Below, piece after piece: positions 22,147 through 33,173 of a DNA stretch of 64,000 bases. Where the stretch lies: positions 29,005 to 93,004 of the forward strand of contig MU831988.1 of the NCBI GenBank assembly GCA_029204225.1. The letters are read 5' to 3'. The notes beneath the pieces were generated by a model. It was not told the origin of the DNA. It saw only the letters and a list, made by a program, of their open reading frames with translations, and did not search any database. The stretch is from Diphasiastrum complanatum (taxonomy: Eukaryota > Streptophyta > Lycopodiopsida > Lycopodiales > Lycopodiaceae). Position 1 is the first letter of the stretch. Every line of letters starts with the position of its first letter. The position numbers were made by a program, and so were the translations under genes.

Positions 22147-22295
22147 AAACCAAGGCTCTGATACCACTTTGTTGGCTCTGATACCCCTTTGTTGGCTTTG
22201 ATACTTGATTCATGAAACCACTTTGTTGGCTCTTGAAATGTCACCTTTTGGTTGATGTAAAATGGAAATTATCAGCTCTGATACTACATTTGTTG
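22147..22295 (-). repeat. Repeated PBS-like motif beside copia D
   Basis: The string ggctctgatacc and close variants occur four times: 22154-22166 (perfect), 22174-22186, 22194-22206 and 22274-22287. The first three are part of a 20-bp unit (ctttgttggctctgatac). A usual element has one PBS. The LTR that should follow is not clear; TGTTGGCC at about 22292 may be an LTR start. Confidence 0.6.
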
Positions 22296-22452
22296 GCCGA
22301 ATGCCAATAGATGAAAGGTAACAATGAAAGAACAGTGATAATTGTGTTTAACAGGATCGTGGATTACTTAGAGAACAAAGATTATGAGTTGTTCAGTTGT
22401 GTTGAGTAATATTATCTGTGTAGGAGTCTTAGACTACCATGAAAGAGAGATC

Positions 22453-23470
22453 TTATAAACGATTAGGCATCTGAGACAGCCATGTAGTCTTTTTTGCTAA
22501 ACTTTCTATGTTATTAATCGTCTTTTGTGAAAGTAATGTGTTGAATAAGTTATCTCTTGTTTCTATATGTAGGTTTTGGAGATCACCCATGCAATTTCCA
22601 TTGAACAGCTCAAAATCTATTGTGAAGTTAGAATCACCTTTCCGAATTCCAAGTGCAAAATGACCATATCCTTTTGGACCATGTCCATGTGTTGTCATTC
22701 ATGTTAAAGAGATGGGCAATGAAAATGCTTGGGCCATTGCCTTTGGCTCAGAAAATAATCAAGGCACATGTGTATTTTTCTGATCCATTTTATCATGAAT
22801 TATGCACAAGTACTCTTCTGGCATTCTACATGATAGTGCACGATTGCGATAATACTCACTGCAACATTGCCTTTGCAATTTGTTGTGCTCATCTCTCTCT
22901 TTCATGTATTGCATCCTTTCAACTTGAACTTTTGTAGACATCATCTTCATTTTAATTGTTGTACAAAAAACACATTTTGAGAATCCATTGTTTTTTGCTA
23001 TTTGCACCTCTTTGAATTCTTTATTCCACATCCTCTTGAATGTCTTAATGCGTGCCATTCCCAAGTTTTGGTTTACTTATTGCAAAATATCCTTTTGTCT
23101 GTAAATACTTGGTAGCATGTACTGTGTTTCTCGATTCCCCTCAAAAGTTGTTCAACTTTTATTGGGAATTTGATTCGCCATTGTTTTGACAAAATGCCAC
23201 ATTGTCTCTTTTGATGCAGTGACAGATTGAGATTCCTTTGAGATGCCTTCATTCCCATGTATACCTTTCACACAACCTGAAAGCCATGCTCATTTGTATT
23301 GATGACATGTGGCTCTTGAAATTCCATAGATTCTATACCATGCTTTTTGACAAACTTCAATGCCATCATGCATTAGTGTAGTACTAGCCTTGGGAGACCA
23401 TGACATTGCATCCCACATGAAACTGAGTCTATCTGAAAATGGCTAACCCCAATATTATATGCGTGTCTTT
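22453..23470 (-). pseudogene. Decayed coding region, possible transposase
   Basis: I do not recognise this gene with certainty. Minus-strand open pieces at 23073-23258, 22759-23064 and 22453-22698 line up as one protein broken by frameshifts. In order, it has a basic stretch, a C-x-x-C pair (SKCVFCTT), a charged helical part (RMQYMKERDEHNKL), CIIHDKMDQKNTHVP, then LPISLTGMTTHGHGPKGYGH and GDSNFTIDFELFN. The H-D-K-M-D and G-H-G blocks resemble conserved blocks in transposase-like genes of non-flowering plants, where the first Asp could be catalytic; this is inference. Alternatives are a degraded host gene. Confidence 0.35.
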
Positions 23471-23474
23471 AAAA

Positions 23475-23820
23475 CTACATCACATCTTGCCATTTGGCAA
23501 CATCTACGATGACAATAGTCAATCATGGAAATTGCACAAACGCTCTCATATGAGCAAGTTGATGTAATTTTTGGTTTTTTTTTTTTAAGTCTTTGCCCCT
23601 AAGTTTAAGTATTCAAAATTAAATAGAAACACTTATTCATGGTAATTATACATTCTTCTTGATATGATGATTGGCTATTTACCCAATGTGATATTTCAAT
23701 GTAAATCTTTAGTGGACCTTAAAGAATAATATCTTCACCAACAAAGTAGAATAGACTAAACAATGATCATTTTCACTAATCGTGTTTGTGATGGAATTAA
23801 ATGGCAATGGCACATGATCA
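23475..23820. other. Unassigned intergenic DNA
   Basis: AT-rich with no recognisable gene, repeat or RNA. Confidence 0.4.
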
Positions 23821-23826
23821 TTTCAC

Positions 23827-24145
23827 AACTCGAGCCTGGTTCGAGTTAGGACTAACCTCAGTTGATTTTACATTGTCTTATAACTCAAACCAGGTTTGAG
23901 TTAAAGGCACCCAATGATTGATGGAATAAATCTGAAAAGCTATTCAAAAACAACAACCCAAGTTGAACTAGATTTGAGTTGCGTGGACATTTTTGTGATC
24001 ACCCCAAACAATATTTATGTCTGAGCCAAGAACTTGGATTCCACATACACACTGTAGAACTTGAACTTGGTTTGAGTTAGAAGTAACAATTGTTCTACTA
24101 ATAACAAGGTGGATTCACAACTTGAGCTAGTCTCAAACCATGTCT
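23827..24145. repeat. Dispersed 21-bp palindromes
   Basis: Five imperfect palindromes of the form AACTCAAACC-A-GGTTTGAGTT lie at 23827-23847, 23882-23902, 23955-23980, 24058-24078 and about 24118-24138. The second is nearly perfect. They are unevenly spaced by 50-100 bp. Function unknown; they may be hairpin-forming relics of a MITE. Confidence 0.55.
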
Positions 24146-24461
24146 CAATGGGAAAGCTCGTTTGCTAAGATTTTTGGTTTTGTACACTCGAAGTAGATTT
24201 AGATATGTGTTTTGGTCATTCATCCATTTACAACTTCAACTAGGAATTGAATGGAATTACCCCCTAAATAGACTAACATACATTGAACAAATGTCTTCTT
24301 AAATATTTTAAGAGAGATTCAAAACAATAGTGTATGTATTTTATTTTATATTCTTCTTATTGTTGCAATGTTTCGACAAATGTACAACATAAATGTGAAA
24401 CAAATCAAATGATCAATATGCATATTTTCAAAACAACGGTGTGTGTAGTTTAATTTAGATT

Positions 24462-24607
<146 letters not shown>

Positions 24608-24639
24608 ATTTGGATGTCTTTCCCTCACAAAATGTTGAC

Positions 24640-24965
24640 ATATCACTTCAATGTGCCATGAAGAATCACATAGAATGTAAATGAGATGATTCCTCCATGC
24701 TATCAACTTTTAACTCTCTGGAAAAATACAACAAACAAACAATAAATGTGGGTGATCAAGATTTGCTTGCATGTCTCCTCCTTCTTTGTCCTTTGTTGCC
24801 ATGTATCCACCATGAAACTCCATGAATGAACCTCCATATCCATCTTGCCTCAAGATATAGTGATATAATGAGCCTCCAATAGATTAATTTCCATCCTTGA
24901 CCATGAAAGTCATTGAACAAACTTTGTTTTCCATATCCAGTACTTGCTGTAAAAACATGAAAACA
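24640..24965 (-). other. Acquired segment in copia B (short form)
   Basis: Non-retroviral sequence in the place of RT. It shares clear blocks with 37579-38472, including the stretch around FHGGYMATKDKEGGDMQAN read on the minus strand. Relative to C it lacks a middle portion. Product unidentified. Confidence 0.65.
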
Positions 24966-25142
24966 TCCAATAGTTTTCTTGTCCTTAGGTAACTCCACCA
25001 ATCTCCATGTTCGATTCTTCATAAGAGCTTGATACTCAATATCCATTGCTTGGATCTACTCATCTTCTTTCCTTGCTCCATCTACACTTGTAGGTTCATC
25101 AAAAGAGGTTAAGAAAGTAGCATAATTTCCAGAAACTAGTTG

Positions 25143-26517
25143 CTAACCATTTTCATCATATGTGAGCCTTGAATGCATTTGTCTTTCCCTTGATGCTCTC
25201 CTTGGCTTTTGGCTTGATGAAGGTTCATCATCATCACCATCTAAAGTAGGGTCCTTTACATCAACATAAAAAATGCTAGCTCCATCCACATCATCATCAA
25301 TAGTACTTCTAGACACTTTTGGAATGTTCCCCTCATAAAAAATGACATCTATACCAACAATCACTTTGTTAGCAGTACGAATGTAAACCTTGTAGGCTTT
25401 ACTCACCTCACTATATCCAACAAAAATACCTTTCTTTGAAGATGGATCCTCCTTGGTCCTATCATCAAGAGTAATGTTGACATAGCATGTGCCTCCAAAA
25501 GTTCTTAGAAAATTGACACTCGGCCTCCTCTTGAATAGCATCTCAAAAGATGTCCTTCCATCCAAAATAGCACTCGACCACCTATTGCACAAGAAATTGG
25601 CACACAACAAAGCTTGATCCCAAAATGGTTTATCAAGATTAGCACTTAACCTCATGGCTTTAGCACTTTCACATAAAGTCCTATTCTTCCTTTCAGCCAC
25701 TCCATTTTATTGTGGGGTCCTTGGTGTTGTATACTCCCTCTTGATCCCATGCTCATCACAAAAGGCCTGGAACTTGGTAGATATGTACTCACCACCATTG
25801 TCACTCCTTAAGCACTTGATCTTTGTGGAAAATTGGTTCTCCCTTGCATTTTTTGAACTTGACAAAGACATCATACACTTCATCTTGGCTCTTTAGTAGA
25901 TAGATCCAGCAAAATCTACTAAAATCATCAATGAAAGATACATACATCTTAGCTCCACTATTGCTAATTGTAGTAATTCCATGAATATCCGAATGTACAA
26001 CTTGAAAACACTTTGTAGATCTAGATGTAGATCTAGCATAAGGTTGTCTATGTGACTTTGAAAAAGCACAAGACTCACAAACATGATTGATACCACTTAA
26101 GGGATTTGGAAGACCTATCACAACCTTCTTTCTAGCCATTACATCCAATGACTTGAAGTTGAGGTGTCCCATCCTATTATGCCAAACCTCTTGAATAGGT
26201 ATTTGCTCACTTGCCACAAATTCAACTTGGTTAGCAATAACACAAGCATCTACTTTGAACAACTTCCCTTTCCTTTGACCTCTTGCAATCAAGATATCCT
26301 TCCTTTTGATCATACAAGCATCTCCATCAAACTTGACTTTGAAGCCTTTACTTAGCAATTGACTCACACTAAGCAAATTCTTGGTAATAGATGTAATAAA
26401 CAAACCATCCTCCAAATGAACATTAATTTTTGTCGAGAGAGAAATAGGAATTGTGCCAGTCCCTTTGATTGCACACTCCATCATTTGTTGTGTAGATAAC
26501 CCTCTTATCATCTCCAT
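25143..26517 (-). pseudogene. Copia B integrase and pre-integrase
   Basis: The HHCC block (WHNRMGHLNFKSL ... CESCAFSK), the first catalytic Asp (HSDIHGITTIS), FIDDFSRFCWIYLL and the region after the catalytic Glu (AERKNRTLCESAKAM) are present. The part that should carry the second catalytic Asp and the PQQNG block is broken by frameshifts near 25700-25810. The tail runs through KGIFVGYSEVSKAY. Very similar to the intact gag-pol at 13409-17359. Confidence 0.75.
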
Positions 26518-27144
26518 ATGCCAACAAAGATGTGAAATACTCTTTGTGAAAGGTCATGTGTGAACTTGCTCCCCATGGATCTAGATCTCCATCATTAGCA
26601 AGAATATATGACGACATCACAAAAGCATCTTCATCATTTGAGTTTTTATTATCCAAACCACCCTCATCAAGTGTAAGAGTTCCTTGAGTGTCTCCTTGAT
26701 CTCTCTTCTTCTTGTAGCACTCACTTGCAAAGTGTCCTTTGATGCCACAATAGAAGTACTTAAGCTTTACCTATCTTTATTTTTGTCATTCGAAGAAGTC
26801 TCCCCTTGATCTTGCCCTTTATACCACTTACTTTTGCTTTTTCCATTGAATTTGCCTTTGATGAACATAGCCTCCTCTCCAACTTGAGATGTTGATGAAG
26901 ATCCACCTCTTGCTTGAAGCCTATATTCTTCATTGATCAAGATCTCTTGAAGCTCCATTAGACTTGGCAAAGTCTTTTGAATAGCAATACTTTGAACAAT
27001 GTTAGCATGAACATCCAACAATCCATTAAGAATAACTTGAACAAGCTCTCCTTCCTTAATGTTCTCATCAATGCAAGCTAACTCATCATTTAATGCTTTT
27101 ACTATCAAAACAAAAGTGTTGGGACTTTCTTCACTCTTTTGCAA
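26423..27144 (-). pseudogene. Copia B gag and protease
   Basis: Gag from SPNTFVLIVKALNDELACID to the basic KGKFNGKSKSKWYKG region is open at 26767-27144. The knuckle and protease follow with frame breaks; the protease active-site segment has lost D-S (reads WGASSHMTFHKEYF), so it would be inactive. The gag N-terminus is missing beyond 27144. Confidence 0.7.
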
Positions 27145-29470
27145 ACAAGAAAAGATTTTTCTTTTTAGCTAGGACCATTAAAAAATTTCAAAAAAGGCTA
27201 CTCTTTTTTAGGTCAAAGTCCCAAAACAAATGTCATTGTGTTCAAGTCAAAATGGAAATTCATATGGGATTTCTACACCATCTCCAAGGGAGAATTCACC
27301 AAATGCCACACTAGTGCATGGTGTAGATTCACTACTTTGAAAAGGAGAAGGGTAAACAATACTCGAGTAACAATTGTCAGGCTTAAGGGGGATGGCTGAC
27401 AATTTAAGCCTAGACAATTTTCCTCTTAGTTTTTATAGTGAAATTAATTTTAGGGGAACCATTTTTTGGTGATCAAATTTATTTCTTTTAAAGCGTTTTG
27501 ATTAGTTCCTAAGTTTCAAACTTAGAGAAAGTTATTTAAAGTCAAGTTTATAAGTACATTGGTGTGCCTCAAACCTTCTTGCATGATGATGCCTCTACCA
27601 ATTCTAATTATTAAATTAAATTATTTCTAGTTGATTAACCCAATGGTCTTCTAGAGTAACTTGATGGTTTCTAGAGAGAGATTGCTTTTTAGCATGTGAG
27701 TCCAAATACAATCTAAGTAAAAATTTAAAGTCCAAATTGGCATGAGAAGCTTTTTGGCATGATGGGTCCCATGGGCCCTCAACCCCATGCTATTTTGGCA
27801 TGGGAAAAAGCAAAAAAAGTTCTAGCATGCTATTGCTCTATTGAAGTATGTTTTTGGTGAAAAGCCTCTTCTAGCATGTAGAGGATTTGCTTTTGGCTTG
27901 TACAAATTTTGATAATAAAGAAACACAATGATGATGTTTCACTTCCCTCATTTTGGGATTGCTCAAGGTGCTATTGTCAAATTTCCACCCTCCCGAATGG
28001 CTTAAAAAGCTAGGTTGTGAACCTATTAAAGATAGACAAATTTTATGTTTTCTTGGGATCCCAATGGGTTTCTTAGTCTCCTTGTAGAAGCAATGGGACT
28101 GGCTCCTCAATGTGACTCTTCTCAAACTACAACAATGAAAACAGATGCAACTAAGCAAGGCAAGGCGCATACTCACACTTCGACATATCATTTTCCCAAT
28201 GTTGGTGAACAATGTTTCGTGTTGGCTTTTTTTGAAGCATAATTTGGTCAGGTTCGACGTAGCTTGGAACTTCTTGTGGATCAGGAACTGTTGTGGGTAT
28301 TTCTTGTACATAAATAAATTAGTCGGTCCCACCACTAAAAATATTGTTGGCCAAGCCTTACTTAGTGGGCCCCGCCACAACACACTGTATAGGTAGAGTA
28401 ATAAGTCGAGGCACTGGCTTTCTATGTGTATAAGCCCTGTCCGATAAGCACACTAATTAGATAATTTGACCTATTTCCTAGTGACTTGGGCCCTAGGTGA
28501 AAATAAATAAGTTAAAAGGCCAAAGTCTAAGTTACAAGGTGGAGTCAAAGTCAAATGGTGGTATGTGGGGTGTGTTTCTTTGTGCACCACTAGATCTTTT
28601 GTGTTTTCTTGAAGGGCTAGGATTTCAATCCTTGCCACTTCAAGTAGCCAATAGGATGAATGGGGTGGTAGCCGATTTTTTATCACACAAGATCGAGCTA
28701 ATTTTCAAAGTTTTCTGAAATATCTTGTATGGTTTCTAATATAAGTTGATTAAATCAGTGTGTGACCGGCACAGATTTGGCCAGTATAGCCCATGCCGGA
28801 GGGGTCCCAGTTTGCCCAAAAAGAACTACATAGTTTTTAAATAGAGTGGCCTTAGAATTGGCCATAAGGGTTTTATTTGGCTAATGTATGCTAGATTTCA
28901 TCTATGTACCTTTGGGTTTTTATCAATATAAAAAGATATATAAGATTTTGTAGGACATCCTTTTCCTTGAGACCCAAAAAGAAATCTAAGACCGAAGAAT
29001 TTGAAGAGAATCGACATCAGCCCAATAGCAGCAGATCCTGAGCAAATCAACGACAAAATTGATCTTGAAAAAGGACCAACAGTCCAAGAAAAGACACATT
29101 CCTCATTCTAAGTGATATTGGGACCGAAGGACAGAACCTTGAAAGACAAGTGCAACCCTCCAAAGATAAGGACAATCCTAAAAGGGTGTGACTCACTGCA
29201 AGTACTATGGTACAATTCAACTTGAGAGAAAGAAAGAAAAATGAAGAGTCTCCCCGTCCTTGTATAAAAGACGAGAGGAGACCACAATCTTAAAGACCCT
29301 TGACCAAAGTCAAGGGGTCTTGCATTTCAAAAAGAGAATAGGAAATGGCAAAAATAGAAAAGTCAACTGTTCACCATCCTTCAAAAGTAAAAAGTCAAAA
29401 CATGGTCCAATGACATGCAAGACCCACATGCACACTTAATTGGAAATCAAAGATAGATGACAAAAGAACA
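27145..29470. other. Unassigned intergenic DNA
   Basis: No gene is recognised. Some frames are open for 60-170 codons around 27870-28390 on both strands, but codon content and lack of domain blocks do not support coding. The junction with copia B at 27145-27170 may mark an insertion or deletion. Confidence 0.35.
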
Positions 29471-29559
29471 TGGGTGGTGAGCAAAAGGTCTTTACGGTGT
29501 GATTATGAGATAACTACCACTTTGGCTTCATTCCAAGGTGGCAAATCACCCCCATCTCC

Positions 29560-29743
<184 letters not shown>

Positions 29744-29744
29744 A

Positions 29745-30620
29745 TTCATTATGGAATTTGATACCATATTTTCTAGAGAGAAATGAGTTGAGGGACTTTC
29801 ATTCTACATTTTTGGATTTCTAGTGTGTCTTCCTATGGATTGAACTTTTTTATGAGAATTGAATTCTTGAAGACTGATTTGTTATTAAACTTCATGCTGA
29901 GATCATTTGCTCATTGAGAGTTAAATCCATAAAGAGTGCATTAGTGATTTTATGAGAGTGTGAGTAGAGATGAGACATGACTTCACCATTATGAGTGATT
30001 GTATGATTGAGAGATTGTGGCCCCATGAAAATAGAGGTGGGAGTTTATCCACTATTCCACAATTCTAATTTTCTTGTGAGCTCCATTTGAGAGGGTCTTC
30101 TTAGAGTGATTCTATTCAATAGTTTAATATGAACTATCCATTACTATCATATTACCCATTAGACACCCTTTATGAGATTGCCAGTTGAGATCCATTTTGT
30201 TGATTGAAAGTGTTGCATACAAGATGAAGATGTTGAGCTAAAGCCATCACCTTTCACACATTCCAAAGAGAAAGACTTTCAATTTTCTATGAGAAATACT
30301 TTTGGGAGGGACTGTGTGAACTACATAATTCATTTGTATCTCCATTGATGACTTCTTTGCGAAGGGGAGCAATGGTTCTGGTTTCTTTGCTAGTAAACAC
30401 CTGAGATGAGTATCTTTTGTGACAAATTTTTTTTGATTATGTCCTTCATCCCTGACAGAAGGACCATCTGAATACCTCAATGTTTTGACAATGAGTGAAT
30501 GAAGAAGTCATCAAAGACTAGTTCATGGATTTATCATAAAAATGAGTGTACTACTTCTGCCCCTTCATCGCTGAGCAGAGAGATCATTACACCTGATGAC
30601 ACAAGAACATAGTAAAAAAT
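29745..30620. other. Unassigned intergenic DNA
   Basis: No gene recognised. A minus-strand stretch at 30247-30480 is open for 77 codons and might be a downstream exon of the exon-like segment at 30632-30890, but this is not supported by splice or domain evidence. Confidence 0.3.
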
Positions 30621-30631
30621 ATTGCACTTAC

Positions 30632-30890
30632 AAATTGGGCCTCTAGATTGTCCCTTCCTCCCGATCCCAAGTGACTTTGGCCATGTTTTAAGAGCTTCTC
30701 GGCGGCGGCCCTACGTTGTTGTTCATACTTTTGGGGATTGTTTTGCAACAATTCCTCTTTCACCTTCCTCCAGTCCCTTTTGGAGCACCATCCAGGCTTC
30801 GTGGGATTCTTGGGATTCCTCACGGCTCTTCTCATCAATTGCCTTTTGTTTCGAATCCAAAGGCACATTGTATTCAAGGCCCAAGTCCTA
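30632..30890 (-). CDS. Exon-like coding segment, possible transposase C-terminus
   Basis: Open on the minus strand from an acceptor-like CTTTTAG to a perfect donor (GTAAGT, beginning at 30631). The product is strongly basic and helical: LWIRNKRQLMRRAV, then WRKVKEELLQNNPQKYEQQR and KHGQSHLGSGGRDNLEAQF. The N-x-x-K-x-x-x-Q-R...H-x-x-G-S-x-G pattern resembles the Transposase_24 region that accompanies plant CACTA-type transposases, but the match is short and the call is tentative. No other exons are confirmed. Confidence 0.35.
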
Positions 30891-30899
30891 CTAAAAGCA

Positions 30900-31162
30900 T
30901 TGGATTGAGGGAATTCAGAAGGGTAATCACGAAAAATGTTTTTGTTTGCAATGTAGGCTATTTACCAAATAAGCTTTTTCAGAGCACAATCACAATAAAA
31001 AAAAGTTACTCCTGAAAAATGGCTACCTTGCTGGGGTAATCATTTTACTAAGTTTACATGAAGGTGATACAGTTGGATCTGATAAAGATTTATCTCATTT
31101 GGAAGATTTATTGCTTAGTGTACCTTTGCAACCTGAGATAGTGCTCAAAACAGAGATAAACA
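30900..31162. other. Spacer with a short coding-like frame
   Basis: On the plus strand 31021-31165 reads without stops (LAGVIILLSLHEGD, then LSHLEDLLLSVPLQPEI) and runs up to the copia gag piece. It does not match gag and could be a fragment of an unknown gene that the copia piece joined. Confidence 0.3.
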
Positions 31163-31995
31163 ATGGAGAAGGAAAGACCCATGACAAAACAAGATCAAGG
31201 GAGGTTTGACAAGAGGGCAAAGAAAGCTCTACATGTGATAAAGATGTATGTTACCTATAAAGTTCTCAAAAAAGTTCGTAAGCGTACTTCATCAAATGAG
31301 GCTTGGGAAGCTTTGAGGAAGCTTTATGAATCCAAGTCCACATCTAGGGTGTTGGCCCTAAGAAGACATTTTTTTCAAAGTTTACAAAAGAAAGAAGAGA
31401 GTGCTCATGCTTTTGTATTGAGAGTTAAACCACTTAACGATGAGCTAGCATGCATTGATGATAGCATTCAGAAAGTAGAACTTGTGCAAGTTGTACTTAA
31501 TGGATTGTTGGATGAGCATGATAACCTTGTTCAAAGCTTTACAATACAAAAGACTTTACAGAGCATGCTGGATTTGCAAGAAGTATTGGTGAATGAAGAG
31601 TATAGGCTTCAAGCAAGAGGTGGATCTACATCGACATCTCATGATGGAGAGGAGGCTATGTTCATCAAAGGCAAATTCAAGGGGAAAGGGAAGAGCAAGT
31701 GGTCTGAAGGAAAAGATCATGGTGAGTCTTCTTCTTTTGGTAAGAAGAAAGATAGGTCTAAATTAAAGTGCTTAATATTGTGGCATCAAGGGGCATTTTG
31801 CTAGCGATTGCTACAAGAAGAAAAGAGATGAAGGAGAGAAGCAAGGTAATCCAACTCTTGATGAGGATGGTGCATTTGAAGGATGTTTTGTTCATTCCAT
31901 CTATTACTAAGAACCTAGTTAGTGTAAGCAAAGGTCTTAAAGTGGAGTTTGATGGAGATGCTTGTATGATCAAAAGGAATGATATCATCAATTAA
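31163..31995 (+). pseudogene. Copia element G, gag fragment with protease deleted
   Basis: Gag is open for about 210 codons on the plus strand, from RFDKRAKKALHVIKM to KGKFKGKGKSKW and the knuckle (CGIKGHFASDC after one frameshift near 31780). Then the sequence jumps from LDEDGA directly to LKDVLFIPSITKNL, which in the intact relative lies about 85 residues further on. The whole protease domain has therefore been excised. The fragment ends at 31995 with no integrase. Same family as the young copia. Confidence 0.75.
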
Positions 31996-32061
31996 TGTTA
32001 CATAGAAAAATTTTCAGCTCTTCGCTATAATCAATGCTTGGATAATGACACAAAATTTTCA

Positions 32062-32065
<4 letters not shown>

Positions 32066-32094
<29 letters not shown>
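32066..32094. repeat. (CT)14 microsatellite
   Basis: Short CT run directly upstream of the LINE-ORF1-like gene. It mirrors the longer CT run on the other side of that gene. Confidence 0.9.
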
Positions 32095-32097
<3 letters not shown>

Positions 32098-32236
32098 AAG
32101 GAGGAAACTCTCTTGTTTTCTCCACTCATCTATACATATAGCAAGGACATCGATCTGATCATAGCAGCAAGGCGAGGCTGAGCAGTGTAGGTCAGAACAA
32201 CGATCAGCGATCAGAGTGGGTGCCTCGCCAACTCCC

Positions 32237-32834
32237 ATGATTGCTCCAGTTACTTCCGGCCTAACGCCCATGGATTTTGTTGTGTGGTTGATCATAAGAA
32301 AAATGGAAATCAAACTTCAAAAGCGCTCATACAGTATTATCACTCTACAAGAAAAGGTGAAGATACCTGAAGATGAAAATGCAAATCTCAAAGAACAATT
32401 GATAGCCAAGAACTCTCAAATTGATCCTAGTCATGTCAAAGCCTTGGAAGACAAAATCCAAACTTCAACCAAAACTTGGACAGACTTGCTCAAGAACTCG
32501 GAAGGAAAGAATACGATGGTGGTTTAGCAAGAGGCAATATAAAACCCAAAACGTTCGCGTTCGAGGTTTTTCTCTTGAAATCGACCCCCTTCTTGCAGCC
32601 AAGGAACTGTTAGTTTCACTCTCTTACGAGGAACAAGAAGATGTTGTGGAAGCCGCATGGCATAGTAAGTTTGACACTTCGGTAATTTTCATTCATTTCA
32701 AATACACTGATTATCGAGACGAAGTTCTGAAGCGTCGTGGACGTCTTAAAGGGAGCAACATTTTCGTTCATGAAGACCTGACCACCCTACAGTGGAAGGA
32801 ACGTAAGCAGCTTCTTAGCTGGTTTGGTTTTTAG
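32237..32834 (+). pseudogene. LINE ORF1-like gene, intronless, one frameshift
   Basis: The first part (ATG at 32237; residues to about 32520) encodes a short polar leader and a heptad-like helical region (LQEKVKIPEDENANLKEQLI ... VKALEDKIQT), likely a coiled coil. After a frame change near 32500-32545 the second part encodes NVRVRGFSLEIDPLLAAKEL, FIHFKYTDYRDEVLKRRGRL and KGSNIFVHEDLT. Coiled coil, then an RNA-binding fold, then L-K-G-x-x-I-F-x-x-E-D-L-T is the layout of ORF1 proteins of L1-type LINEs. No endonuclease/RT ORF2 follows: the stop is at 32832-32834, and an AATAAA (about 32928) and (CT)n follow. Could also be a host gene with a similar fold. Confidence 0.45.
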
Positions 32835-32941
32835 TTTTGTTGTTTTGACAACATTGCTCCTTCTCAGTGCCATCCATTTTGGTGTACTTGTTCGTCTTAT
32901 ACGTCTTTTGGGATGGAAAAGATGTTAATAAAGCATCTTCT

Positions 32942-33062
<121 letters not shown>

Positions 33063-33173
33063 GCTGTACCACAACAATTCTGCTCAAGAACCCTCCTATC
33101 AGATGGATTGCGGCCAGCAAGTGTCATGTTTTTTTTAATTTAAAAAACACGTTCCAACCCAGCACATTTCGAA

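Larger units (their letters stand above)
19593..22166 (-). mobile_element. Copia element D, RT-less and truncated
   Basis: The minus-strand order is PBS (22154-22166), gag (about 21400-21990), protease (20754-21194), an integrase-RT linker (about 20430-20750), about 780 bp of unassigned sequence, a PPT (after 19637) and a 45-bp LTR stub (19593-19637). Integrase core, RT and RNase H are missing. The LTR stub matches the first 40 bases of the LTR of copia F at 54746. D could only have moved using proteins from another element. Confidence 0.65.
24640..27144 (-). mobile_element. Copia element B, RT replaced by acquired sequence
   Basis: A relative of the young copia on the minus strand. Gag (26767-27144), knuckle, protease (about 26423-26656), pre-integrase and integrase (25143-26517) are recognisable. 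RT stops after VELPKDKKTIGC near 24968. From there to about 24640 the sequence is not RT but matches the segment that replaces RT in copia C (for example 24730-24840 against 37845-37940). Element B therefore belongs to the same rearranged family and has a further internal deletion. LTRs are not visible. Confidence 0.75.

Noticed and set aside
23827-23850. GGTTCGAGTT, resembling a tRNA T-arm
   Set aside because: It is part of the 21-bp palindrome cluster. No acceptor stem, D-arm or anticodon arm can be built around it.
27871-28383. A 170-codon minus-strand frame
   Set aside because: No domain, basic and Cys/Ser-rich like random antisense of AT-rich DNA, and plus-strand frames of similar quality overlap it.
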